Below are positions 1-6,612 of a stretch of DNA of 35,544 nucleotides, piece after piece. The translations under genes were made by a program, and so were the position numbers. The stretch spans positions 1-35,544 of IMG/VR virus record IMGVR_UViG_3300022187_000099. One strand, given 5' to 3'. The stretch is from a virus. The number at the start of each line of letters is the position of its first letter. Positions within the stretch are counted from its first letter, which is position 1. The notes below the pieces were generated by a model. The model saw only the letters and a program-made list of their open reading frames with translations. It was not told where the DNA came from and did no database searches.

Positions 1-2
1 GC

Positions 3-131
3 AAAGTCCAATCCGAATGTTTAGAATATGCGGTCGAACGCAAAGAAAGATTTGGTATTTGGGGAGGTAAATCAGAGAGAGAACGCAGAGCTATTCGTAG
101 AGAAAGGCGTAAAAATGCAGAATCTGAGTGA
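3..131 (+). CDS. WhiB-family transcriptional regulator, C-terminal fragment (5' end outside window)
   Basis: The frame starting at base 3 is open from the window edge to TGA at 129-131 and encodes 42 residues. They contain the WhiB hallmarks: a Cys in the motif SECLEYA (the fourth cluster cysteine), then FGIWGG, then SERERRAIRRERR, the conserved G[IV]WGG turn and basic C-terminal DNA-binding tail. The codon cut by the window edge ends in GC, so it could be TGC; that would give the usual C-x5-C pair. WhiB proteins carry a 4Fe-4S cluster and act with the principal sigma factor; phage versions can affect host transcription or superinfection. The family is restricted to Actinobacteria and their phages. 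The gene overlaps the following exonuclease by 17 bases. Identification of the family is firm despite the short fragment; the specific role is unknown. Confidence 0.9.
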   Translation, partial: KVQSECLEYAVERKERFGIWGGKSERERRAIRRERRKNAESE

Positions 132-720
132 TTTTATCTTTATAGACTTTGAAACAACAGGTAGAGATTTAGCAGGAAGATACTATTTCGACAAAAATGT
201 ACCAAAACAAGACGCAGTACAGATAGGATTAGTATGGTATGACGGTTTAGAGTTCGAATCTGCGCACTCTTACATCAAACCCCCTAGTGCTTACTTTAAT
301 TTAGAATGGTCTTTTGCTTCTCCTAAAAAAGAATATAGCGAAAATGCACCAACTTTTGATAAATTGTTTCCAATATTAGTAGGCTTAGTAGGAAAAAAGA
401 CATTTGTAGCTCATAATGCTAAGTTTGATAAAAAGGTTATGGAGGATACTTTAGATTATTACAACAAACCAATGTTTACTAATGAGTGGTTATGCACTAA
501 AGATATGTCTAAAGAATACTTTAATTCCCCAACAAAATGTTTTGACACCTGTAGAAGTGAATGTTCAGGTCATACATTAAGTCATTTACATCACGAATTT
601 GGTTTTGGAGATTATTTAGAACACGACGCAGTTGCAGATACTATGGCAGTTGCAAATATATTCCAAATTCTTTACAAAGATAAACCAGCACAAGAAAAAC
701 CTGATTGGATTTTTGTATAA
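115..720 (+). CDS. DnaQ-like DEDDh 3'-5' exonuclease
   Basis: A 201-residue protein of the DnaQ/RNase T exonuclease superfamily, which removes nucleotides from 3' ends of DNA or RNA with two metal ions. Visible motifs (numbered from the 115 start): Exo I D11-F-E13 in IDFETTG, Exo II N101/D105 in HNAKFD, Exo III H170-x4-D175 in EHDAVAD. The His makes it the DEDDh subtype. The frame extends upstream to an ATG at 28, but those bases are the WhiB coding region in another frame. The 115 ATG has an AGAAAGG-type ribosome site about 8 bases upstream and starts right before the catalytic domain, so 115 is preferred. A Cys-rich stretch (C142, C146, C150, H153) lies before Exo III. No polymerase domain is attached. 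It could serve in replication proofreading, recombination or host DNA degradation; the sequence does not decide which. Confidence 0.9.
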   Translation: MQNLSDFIFIDFETTGRDLAGRYYFDKNVPKQDAVQIGLVWYDGLEFESAHSYIKPPSAYFNLEWSFASPKKEYSENAPTFDKLFPILVGLVGKKTFVAHNAKFDKKVMEDTLDYYNKPMFTNEWLCTKDMSKEYFNSPTKCFDTCRSECSGHTLSHLHHEFGFGDYLEHDAVADTMAVANIFQILYKDKPAQEKPDWIFV

Positions 721-789
721 AAACAAAATTGTGTAATAATTATTTTACATAGATAGCCTCCTTGTTGTTTATGTATGTATGTACTGAAA

Positions 790-826
790 GAGACAAGTCC
801 GTCCTGTGAGGCGGACTCTCTTTTTA
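790..826 (+). terminator. Rho-independent-type terminator after the exonuclease gene
   Basis: An inverted repeat pairs AGTCCGTC (796-803) with GGCGGACT (810-817), including one G-U pair, around a six-base loop (804-809). It is followed by CTC and a T run at 821-825. This is the classical intrinsic terminator layout on the + strand and probably ends the WhiB/exonuclease transcription unit. Confidence 0.75.
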
Positions 827-839
827 AATACCACTCCCC

Positions 840-850
840 TATGATATAGT
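840..850 (+). promoter_or_regulatory. Possible -10 element before the 75-aa gene
   Basis: Overlapping hexamers TATGAT (840-845) and TATAGT (845-850) lie 10-15 bases before the ATG at 861, just downstream of the terminator. No ribosome site is visible between them and the ATG, so a very short or absent leader would result. No -35 box was recognised. Confidence 0.35.
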
Positions 851-860
851 TACAATTACG

Positions 861-1088
861 ATGATTAAAGACTATATTTTTCCAAGCAAAAACAGATTTA
901 AAATAGTAGGGGATACCGAAGAACACTTCTTAGTTGAATATTATAAAACTAATCAGTTAGTTGAAGAATTTTATATTCCAAAGCAAGACGACCCAGATAC
1001 TATTAGAATTGCATTGATGTATTGGTACAGCCAAAGATTTTTAATCAAGGCACCCTCAAATACCACTTTCTCAAGTACCAAGAGCTAA
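861..1088 (+). CDS. Hypothetical protein, 75 aa
   Basis: I do not recognise this protein. It is 75 residues, rich in aromatic and charged residues, with no Cys motif, signal peptide or membrane segment. It has a mixed alpha/beta look: a beta-like N-terminal half (FKIVGD, HFLVEYY, EEFYIP) followed by a helix-like DTIRIALMYWYSQRFLI. It stands alone between the terminator at 790-826 and the hairpin region at 1089-1182, so it may have its own transcript. There is no clear ribosome site before the ATG. It is a moderately credible real gene because the + strand is otherwise packed and codon use (AGA, AAA, TTA) matches the neighbours. Confidence 0.55.
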   Translation: MIKDYIFPSKNRFKIVGDTEEHFLVEYYKTNQLVEEFYIPKQDDPDTIRIALMYWYSQRFLIKAPSNTTFSSTKS

Positions 1089-1182
1089 AGTTAAATTGTC
1101 GGCATCCACACCGACCTCCTCCCATCATCGGCTCTTCTCAGGAAGAGCTGTATCTAATTTCAAATTCTGTTAATATATTTTT
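1089..1182 (+). other. Noncoding segment with two hairpins and an ACCTCCT motif
   Basis: Hairpin 1 pairs GTCGG (1098-1102) with CCGAC (1111-1115) around eight bases. Hairpin 2 pairs GCTCTTC (1131-1137) with GAAGAGC (1142-1148), a tight 4-base loop, extendable by two pairs. Between them lies ACCTCCT (1114-1120), identical to the core of the anti-Shine-Dalgarno sequence of 16S rRNA. There is no T run after either stem, so a standard intrinsic terminator is not indicated. It could be a terminator variant, an RNA-processing element or a small structured RNA. Confidence 0.45.
1168..1176 (+). promoter_or_regulatory. Extended -10 promoter, leaderless type, for the SET gene
   Basis: TGT-TAATAT matches the extended -10 pattern TGnTAnnnT. 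The hexamer (1171-1176) ends six bases before the ATG at 1183, so transcription would start at or beside the A of ATG. No Shine-Dalgarno sequence precedes this gene, which fits a leaderless message. Confidence 0.5.
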
Positions 1183-1479
1183 ATGAAACAGTACAGACCA
1201 TTACCTAATAGTTTAACTATTAAACAATCAGAAATAGAAGGATTAGGTTTATTTGCAAAAGAATTTATTTCAGCAGGAACTAATCTTGGAATATCTCACG
1301 TAGCTTCAGAGAGGTTTGAGAATGGTTGGATTAGAACTCCACTTGGAGGATTTGTAAATCATTCAGATGAACCTAACTGTAGAACAGTATTAAAAAAAGA
1401 AGAAGTATATCTTGAAACTTTTAAAGATATTCAATCAGGAGAAGAACTTACTTTAAAATATACTTGGTATCAAATATGA
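1183..1479 (+). CDS. SET-domain protein (putative lysine methyltransferase)
   Basis: A compact 98-residue SET domain, the fold of S-adenosylmethionine-dependent protein lysine methyltransferases. Visible motifs: G20-L-G-L-F-A near the N-terminus, the N59-H-S-x-x-P-N-C knot motif (NHSDEPNC, 59-66), and GEELTLKY (86-93) with the usual catalytic-region Tyr (Y93). The zinc-binding post-SET cysteines are absent; only C66 remains. It is short for the family but spans the core motifs. Bacterial and phage SET proteins are uncommon and their substrates mostly unknown; phage or host DNA-binding proteins are conceivable. It appears to have its own leaderless promoter and overlaps the HNH gene by ATGA at 1476-1479. 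Confidence 0.85.
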   Translation: MKQYRPLPNSLTIKQSEIEGLGLFAKEFISAGTNLGISHVASERFENGWIRTPLGGFVNHSDEPNCRTVLKKEEVYLETFKDIQSGEELTLKYTWYQI

Positions 1480-1853
1480 CAACTTGGGATGCTGAAAATG
1501 AAACTTGGGAAGAATTTAAAAAAAGAAGAAGTAAAAACTCTGGTATATCCGGTATGGGTCAGAAAAAGCGTGAAGGTACTGGAAAAATAAATAAATCAGC
1601 TCTTAGAGAAAAAGCATTAAAACGAGCAAACTATAGATGTGAGTGGCCCGAGTGCGATACTACACAATGGTTGGAGATGGCACACATTACTGGAATTGGA
1701 ATGGGAGGCATGAATCGAAATATTTCGAACGATGAAGGTAATGTTGCTATCTTTTGTAAATTTCATCACGATATTTTTGATGGCAAAACTATATCTGGAC
1801 AAAAAAGAGAGTACACTAAGTTTGTAAGAGCTTACTTGGGGAGATATGCCTAG
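1476..1853 (+). CDS. HNH endonuclease
   Basis: A 125-residue HNH nuclease. From the 1476 start: zinc cysteines C55 and C60, the LEMAH motif with H70 (first H of HNH), N residues around 85-89, and FCKFHHDIFDG with C94, H97 and H98. The basic N-terminus (15-50) could bind DNA. An in-frame ATG exists at 1464, but 1476 forms an ATGA overlap with the stop of the SET gene, which is typical of coupled genes. HNH proteins next to the large terminase are common in phages of this type; in HK97 the HNH partner is required for specific DNA packaging. A packaging role is the best inference from position; a homing-type nuclease is the alternative. Confidence 0.85.
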   Translation: MTTWDAENETWEEFKKRRSKNSGISGMGQKKREGTGKINKSALREKALKRANYRCEWPECDTTQWLEMAHITGIGMGGMNRNISNDEGNVAIFCKFHHDIFDGKTISGQKREYTKFVRAYLGRYA

Positions 1854-2085
1854 ATACGATTATAAGTGTTTACTTTGTGAACACGTTTATGAAATAGAAC
1901 ATAAAATTACAGATGACCCAGAAATTTTGTGTCCTAAAGATTCTTTTATTTGCAAAAGACAAATTTCAAAAAATGTCACATTTGAGACTCCTATGGATGT
2001 AGAATTTACACAAGACCCTTCAACATTAAGTGAAAAAAGTTTTGCTCAGGTTGAAAAAGCAAAAAAGACAAAATACAGATGGTAG
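1846..2085 (+). CDS. FmdB-type zinc-ribbon protein
   Basis: A 79-residue protein whose first 40 residues match the FmdB/CxxC zinc-ribbon pattern: MPRYDYKC, C8-x2-C11, then D-P at 24-25 and a second cysteine pair. Here the second knuckle is C29-P-...-C36 (C-x6-C) instead of the usual CPxC, an odd variation. The remaining 40 residues are polar and lysine-rich. FmdB proteins are small putative regulators; in phages they often lie just upstream of the terminase. The start overlaps the HNH stop by eight bases, with GGGGAG at about 6 bases upstream. A DNA- or protein-binding role is inferred from the ribbon only. Confidence 0.75.
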   Translation: MPRYDYKCLLCEHVYEIEHKITDDPEILCPKDSFICKRQISKNVTFETPMDVEFTQDPSTLSEKSFAQVEKAKKTKYRW

Positions 2086-2091
2086 GAGTAT

Positions 2092-2304
2092 ATGGATTAC
2101 GAACACATTTCAGAAGAAGATAAAATTACAATTATCACAAATCAATTAAAACAAATGGAGGGACAACACTTTAGCTTGTCTTTAGTAGAACCCTCTAGAC
2201 TTCAAGATGAACAACAGCATATGGTTTGGAGACAACAAGTTATGCAAATAGAAAAAAATATTGAACTTCTTCGTAAAAATAAGTCAAAGTTAGAGAATGG
2301 CTAA
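2092..2304 (+). CDS. Short coiled-coil protein upstream of terminase
   Basis: A 70-residue, helical, charged protein with no Cys and a likely coiled coil in the second half (about 45-68, IEKNIELLRKNKSKLE). I do not recognise a named family. A strong GTAGGAG ribosome site precedes the ATG. It overlaps TerL by eight bases. Its position directly before TerL is where a small terminase subunit would lie, but no helix-turn-helix is visible and it is much shorter than usual small terminases, so that assignment is not made. Confidence 0.7.
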   Translation: MDYEHISEEDKITIITNQLKQMEGQHFSLSLVEPSRLQDEQQHMVWRQQVMQIEKNIELLRKNKSKLENG

Positions 2305-3511
2305 ATATGCGCCGAAACTTCCTGGATTACATGATGCGCAGAGAGCTGTTGCAGATAGTGAAGCAAGGTGGAAGATTCTTTGTGCTGGTCGCAGGTTTGG
2401 TAAAACTAGACTCGGTGTTCAATTATGCATCGAAACTGCCTTGGCAGGCGGTAGAGCTTGGTGGGTTGCTCCTACTTTTGCTATTGCTCGTGTTGGCTGG
2501 AGGGCGTTAGAAGCTGCAGCACTTTCCTTTCCTAAAGAAATTGAACCAAAAATTTCAATCGCCAATATGGAAGTACAGTTTCCTAATGGTGGTTTTATTG
2601 CTTGTAAGTCTGCTGATAATCCGCAAAGATTAAGAGGTGAAGGTTTAGACTTTATCGTTATTGATGAGGCAGCTTTCGTAAAACCTGAAGTCTGGCAAGA
2701 AGTACTACGTCCTACATTAACTGAAAGAAAAGGTTCTGCTTTATTTATTTCCACCCCTCTTGGTATTGGTAATTGGTTTTATGATTTATGGCAAAACGCA
2801 GAAGAAAGAGAAGATTGGGAAAGATTTCATTATTCAACTGTAGACAATCCAAATATTGACCCAGAAGAAGTTGAAGCAGCCAAAGAAGAAGTTGGTTCTA
2901 TTGTTTTTGCTCAAGAGTACATGGCAGAGTTTATTGAAGCAGGTCAAGGTTTATTCAAGCAGGAATGGTTTTCCTATTATGATGTTATGCCTAATGGTAA
3001 CTACGTAGGTGGTGGTAATAACTTTGCACCAAGAGATATGCAACACTTTGGAACATTAGACGTTGCTGTAACTACTGAAGAAAGAAGTGACTACACAGTA
3101 ATAATAAGTTTTGCTCAAGCAAACGGAAAACTTTATGTAGAAGATGTAGTAAGGAGAAAAATGGAATCTCCTGATATTATTCCTGAAGCTAAAAGATTAG
3201 CAAGCCAAAATAACTGGTCTCATATCTGTATTGAAAATCAAGGTCTATCAAAACCATTCATTCAAGAAGCTGGAAGGTCTGGTTTAAGAGTTAGAGAAAT
3301 AAGAGCAGAAAAAGATAAAATAACCAAAAGTTTACCGCTATCAGCTAGGATGGAGGCAGGTGACATCTTGTTTAGAAAAGACGCACCTTGGTTAGCAGAC
3401 TTAGAAAGAGAGCTGTTAACGTTCCCTGTCGGCAAAAATGACGACATGGTGGACGCACTGGGACTAGCTGCCTCAACTTTGCAGCAAAGAAGAAGTTGGG
3501 AAGCTTTTTAA
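2297..3511 (+). CDS. terL: Terminase large subunit (TerL)
   Basis: The DNA-packaging motor, 404 residues, with an N-terminal ATPase and C-terminal RNase H-like nuclease. Visible: Walker A at 30-37 (AGRRFGKT), Walker B at 117-124 (LDFIVIDE), the coupling motif FIST at 150-153, nuclease Asp D255 in FGTLDVAV, E313 in CIENQG, and the C-terminal acidic motif KNDDMVDAL (380-388). The length is typical for HK97-like or Terminase_6-type phages, slightly short, and all motor motifs are present. It works at the portal vertex with the next gene product. The start overlaps the previous gene by eight bases; the ribosome site is weak, so translation is probably coupled. Confidence 0.97.
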   Translation: MAKYAPKLPGLHDAQRAVADSEARWKILCAGRRFGKTRLGVQLCIETALAGGRAWWVAPTFAIARVGWRALEAAALSFPKEIEPKISIANMEVQFPNGGFIACKSADNPQRLRGEGLDFIVIDEAAFVKPEVWQEVLRPTLTERKGSALFISTPLGIGNWFYDLWQNAEEREDWERFHYSTVDNPNIDPEEVEAAKEEVGSIVFAQEYMAEFIEAGQGLFKQEWFSYYDVMPNGNYVGGGNNFAPRDMQHFGTLDVAVTTEERSDYTVIISFAQANGKLYVEDVVRRKMESPDIIPEAKRLASQNNWSHICIENQGLSKPFIQEAGRSGLRVREIRAEKDKITKSLPLSARMEAGDILFRKDAPWLADLERELLTFPVGKNDDMVDALGLAASTLQQRRSWEAF

Positions 3512-3526
3512 TACTGGGAATATATT

Positions 3527-6500
3527 TTGGAAGAAAAGAGCAGATTACAAAAAGCTTTAGATTTTATTACGCCTTCAAGACGTAACGAAAGTAAAGTACA
3601 ATCAAATTACAATCAGTTATTTGGCAATGATGCCTCAATTTATGGTTATAATACCACATCAGGTTTTTGGGAAGCAGACAAACTAAAAGAAATAGGAGAT
3701 GGTTCTGGTAACTCAGCTGTAACAGCATGTCTCAATGTTTTAGCTACCTCATTCGCTGAACCTCAACTTCAAGTAGTAAAAAGAGACCAAACATTTGGTG
3801 ATAGAGAAGTAGATTATTCTCACCCATTAGCAGAACTTCTTAGAAGACCTAATCCATTTATGTCTCATAACTTACTGTCTCACTATATTGTTTTAGCTTT
3901 AAATACAAATGGAGACTCATTTCTTTATAAAAACAGAAATAAACAGGGTAAAGTTGTAGAACTTATTCCTTTAATGCCCCATCTTGTAGAAGTAAGAGGA
4001 AATGAACAACAATTAATTACTCATTATGAATACTACACATATGGAAAAGGTGAATTTGTAAAAATAGATGTTAAAGATATGGTACATATCCGACAAGGAA
4101 TTGACCCTAATGACCACAGAAGAGGACACGCACCACTTAAATCAGTACTAAGAGAAATCTTAGGTGACGAATCAGCTGGACAGTTCACAACTGCTCTATT
4201 GAACAATATGGCTGTACCGGGTGTAGTTCTTACACCTAGAAGTGATGGTTATGGTGGTCCTACTAAAGAAGAAGCAGAAGCTATCTCTGCAATGTACAAA
4301 GAAAAGTTTGGAGGAGCCAACAGAGGTGCTCCTATGGTTTTATCTGGTGCAATGAATGTTGAAGTAGTTTCTTTTACACCAGACCAAATGAAATTAGCAG
4401 AACTAAGAAGAATACCAGAAGAAAGAGTATCTGCGGTTTTAGGAGTGCCCGCTATACTCGCCGGCCTCGGGGCTGGATTGAATTCAGCGACCTACAATAA
4501 TACAAAAGAACTTAAAGAATTTTTTACAGAGCAAAAACTAGTACCAATGTGGAGAACAGTTGCTAACGAATTAACTCATCAATTACTTATACCTGATTTT
4601 GGTGATAACGGAAAAATGTGTGATTATGATATACAGTCTGTTAGAGCTTTACAAACTGATGTAGACAATCTTTACAAGAGAGTAAACATGGGTGTATCTG
4701 GTGGTTGGATAACAATCGGAGAAGCTAGACAAGTTGTAGGTTTGGATGTTGACGAAAGACATGCTGTATATCTAAGACCATTAAACATGATTCAAGTAGA
4801 TGCTGATGGTAATGCAATATTAAATGATATGCCTGAAGCAAACAGACAACAAGCACAAGCTGAACAAGAGGGTCAACCTTTACAAGCAGCTGGCTTATCT
4901 GAATTACCTGAAGTAAAAGATATTTTAAATTTAACAGCAGTTCCAGCTGAATCTCCAAGAGCAGACAGAATACAACAAACTGAAGAACCTCGTAATGAAG
5001 AAAAGTATATTGCTAAGATGCCTAATGGTGCATACTGTGTAATAAGTCATGACACAGGAAAAGTTATTAAATGTTTTGATACAGAAAAAGAAGCAGAAGC
5101 TTACTTAGGTAAAAAAGCTGCAGCACCAGTAATGGCTGATACTTATACTACTCCTGAAGAAGCTACAGCAAGAGCAAAAGAATTAGGTTGTGATGGATAT
5201 CATATTGTTGACAGAGGACCAGCAGGTAAGTTTTATATGCCTTGCAAAAATGACGAAGACTACGATAAGTTAATAAAATCTGCACACCCAGATAGAAATA
5301 CTTCTAGCAATATGTTTATGTATGACACAATTGAAGCTGCTGAAAGAAGAGCAGAAGAAATGGGATGTTCTGGATATCATGAGCACGATGTAAGAGGAAC
5401 AACTTACTATATGCCTTGTGCTACACATGAGCAGTTAGAAAGGTCAAAAAAATCTTATCTAGTTGATATAATGGAAGAACTTAAAGTTAGCTTAGAAGAA
5501 GCAGAAGTTATTATGGAATCACAATTTAGTATAGAGCCAGAAAATATTAAGAAAGAAAAACCTAAAAAAGATAGAACTAACTTTCCTAGTCCAGGAGATG
5601 ACAAACAAGTTTCAATATCAAATTCAAAATATAAACAATTTCCATACGGATATGCAAGAGACCTAAAAGAAAATTGGCCTGAGATTTGGAGAAGAGCTGG
5701 TAACGGTGGTAATCCTCCTACATCATTTACGGGTAATGATGCTTTTAGAAACTGGACTAAATATAAATCTGGTGATAGAAGTGAATCAGTTCTTAACTGG
5801 GTCAGAAGAAGAGAACGTTATATGGGAAGACATCAAGGTAATAACAGACTTAATGGAACTATTGCAAATATTAAATGGGGCGGTGTTTCCAACATTGGCG
5901 TTTCTGCAATGAAGAAAATAGTTAATGACCAAAAGAAAGTTGTTAGAGCTAGAAGAAAAGCTGCTGAAAATATGGCTGATGAAATTTATGAAGAAAAATT
6001 AGCTGAGACAAAAGCAGTTTCATCTAGAGTAAGAAAAGCTTTAGTTGAAAAAGTAAAAGACCACAATGCTAAAAATCCAAAGTATAGAGCCAACCTTAGA
6101 ACATTAACATCTGTCTTTAACAGAGGTGTAGGTGCTTATCGCACTAACCCTGGTTCAGTTAGAGGAAATGTAACAGGAGCTGACCAGTGGGGATTGGCAA
6201 GAGTTAACGGTTTCTTACACGCATTAAGAACTGGTAGATTTAAAAGAAAACCATATGACCAAGATTTATTACCTAGCAATCATCCATTAAGTTCTAAAAA
6301 ATCTGGAGATATTGAAGAAAAAGCAAGTTCTGTTAGAGTAGGACAATCTGTAAGTTGGTCTATTAATAAAGACCCAGACCCACCATCAACAGTCCATGGA
6401 ATTGTTACTTCTGTTAATAGTGAAAAGAAAGAAGCAACAATGCAAGTTTATGCAATAATGGAAGACGGGAGTCACAAAAAAACAGATAGAAAAGTGACTA

Positions 6501-6541
6501 TGCCTATATCAAAACTAAAAGTTATAAAACCTATCAAATAA
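3527..6541 (+). CDS. Portal protein with long multi-domain C-terminal extension
   Basis: Residues about 30-430 are an HK97-type portal: features include DASIYGYNTTSGFWE, NGDSFLYKNR (127-137), the RIPEERVSAVLGVPA motif (295-309), and LGAGLNSATYNN (314-325). A usual portal ends near here, but this protein runs to 1004 residues. The extension contains a small beta motif (about 491-530, YIAKMPNGAYC...KVIKCF), two related units (540-580 and 599-638) sharing GC-x-GYH and YMPC, a domain at about 703-800 (YGYARDLKENWPEIW...), a basic helical domain at about 830-920 (ending DQDLLPSNHP) resembling what I recall as DUF5824, and a C-terminal Tudor/SH3-like domain (936-1002). The start codon is TTG; ATT at 3524 is the only close alternative. 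The portal assignment is firm; the extension's role is unknown. Confidence 0.9.
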   Translation: MEEKSRLQKALDFITPSRRNESKVQSNYNQLFGNDASIYGYNTTSGFWEADKLKEIGDGSGNSAVTACLNVLATSFAEPQLQVVKRDQTFGDREVDYSHPLAELLRRPNPFMSHNLLSHYIVLALNTNGDSFLYKNRNKQGKVVELIPLMPHLVEVRGNEQQLITHYEYYTYGKGEFVKIDVKDMVHIRQGIDPNDHRRGHAPLKSVLREILGDESAGQFTTALLNNMAVPGVVLTPRSDGYGGPTKEEAEAISAMYKEKFGGANRGAPMVLSGAMNVEVVSFTPDQMKLAELRRIPEERVSAVLGVPAILAGLGAGLNSATYNNTKELKEFFTEQKLVPMWRTVANELTHQLLIPDFGDNGKMCDYDIQSVRALQTDVDNLYKRVNMGVSGGWITIGEARQVVGLDVDERHAVYLRPLNMIQVDADGNAILNDMPEANRQQAQAEQEGQPLQAAGLSELPEVKDILNLTAVPAESPRADRIQQTEEPRNEEKYIAKMPNGAYCVISHDTGKVIKCFDTEKEAEAYLGKKAAAPVMADTYTTPEEATARAKELGCDGYHIVDRGPAGKFYMPCKNDEDYDKLIKSAHPDRNTSSNMFMYDTIEAAERRAEEMGCSGYHEHDVRGTTYYMPCATHEQLERSKKSYLVDIMEELKVSLEEAEVIMESQFSIEPENIKKEKPKKDRTNFPSPGDDKQVSISNSKYKQFPYGYARDLKENWPEIWRRAGNGGNPPTSFTGNDAFRNWTKYKSGDRSESVLNWVRRRERYMGRHQGNNRLNGTIANIKWGGVSNIGVSAMKKIVNDQKKVVRARRKAAENMADEIYEEKLAETKAVSSRVRKALVEKVKDHNAKNPKYRANLRTLTSVFNRGVGAYRTNPGSVRGNVTGADQWGLARVNGFLHALRTGRFKRKPYDQDLLPSNHPLSSKKSGDIEEKASSVRVGQSVSWSINKDPDPPSTVHGIVTSVNSEKKEATMQVYAIMEDGSHKKTDRKVTMPISKLKVIKPIK

Positions 6542-6612
6542 CACACATTTTAAAATAATCTGTAATAATTTCTATATAGCGTACCTAAATACTGTTAACA
6601 GGAGAATAGGTA
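6542..6612 (+). promoter_or_regulatory. Promoter-like leader before the protease/capsid genes
   Basis: A 71-base AT-rich gap. It contains the palindrome TTTTAAAA, then TGTAATAATT (6561-6570) followed by TCTATATAGC, nearly the same arrangement as at 732-753. AGGAG at 6600-6604 is a good ribosome site for the ATG at 6613. A dedicated promoter for the abundantly needed capsid genes would make sense here; the exact -10 cannot be fixed by eye. Confidence 0.4.

Larger units (their letters stand above)
721..860 (+). other. Noncoding gap with promoter-like stretch, CCTCCTT motif and terminator
   Basis: No convincing gene lies here. The left part is AT-rich and contains TGTAATAATT at 732-741 followed by TTTTACATAG, which looks promoter-like and recurs before the protease gene. 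At 757-763 there is CCTCCTT, resembling the anti-Shine-Dalgarno end of 16S rRNA. A short TATG repeat occurs near 770-781 and a terminator hairpin at 790-825. A small transcript between the promoter-like stretch and the terminator is possible but unproven. Confidence 0.5.

Noticed and set aside
28-114. Upstream extension of the exonuclease to ATG at 28
   Set aside because: These bases code for the WhiB C-terminus in another frame; the 115 start has a ribosome site and begins at the catalytic domain.
1089-1182. tRNA gene in the hairpin region
   Set aside because: The two stems do not form a cloverleaf, and there is no T-loop (TTCRA) or acceptor pairing.
1464-1475. ATG at 1464 as start of the HNH gene
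   Set aside because: The ATG at 1476 forms an ATGA overlap with the preceding stop, the more typical coupling; the extra four residues add nothing recognisable.
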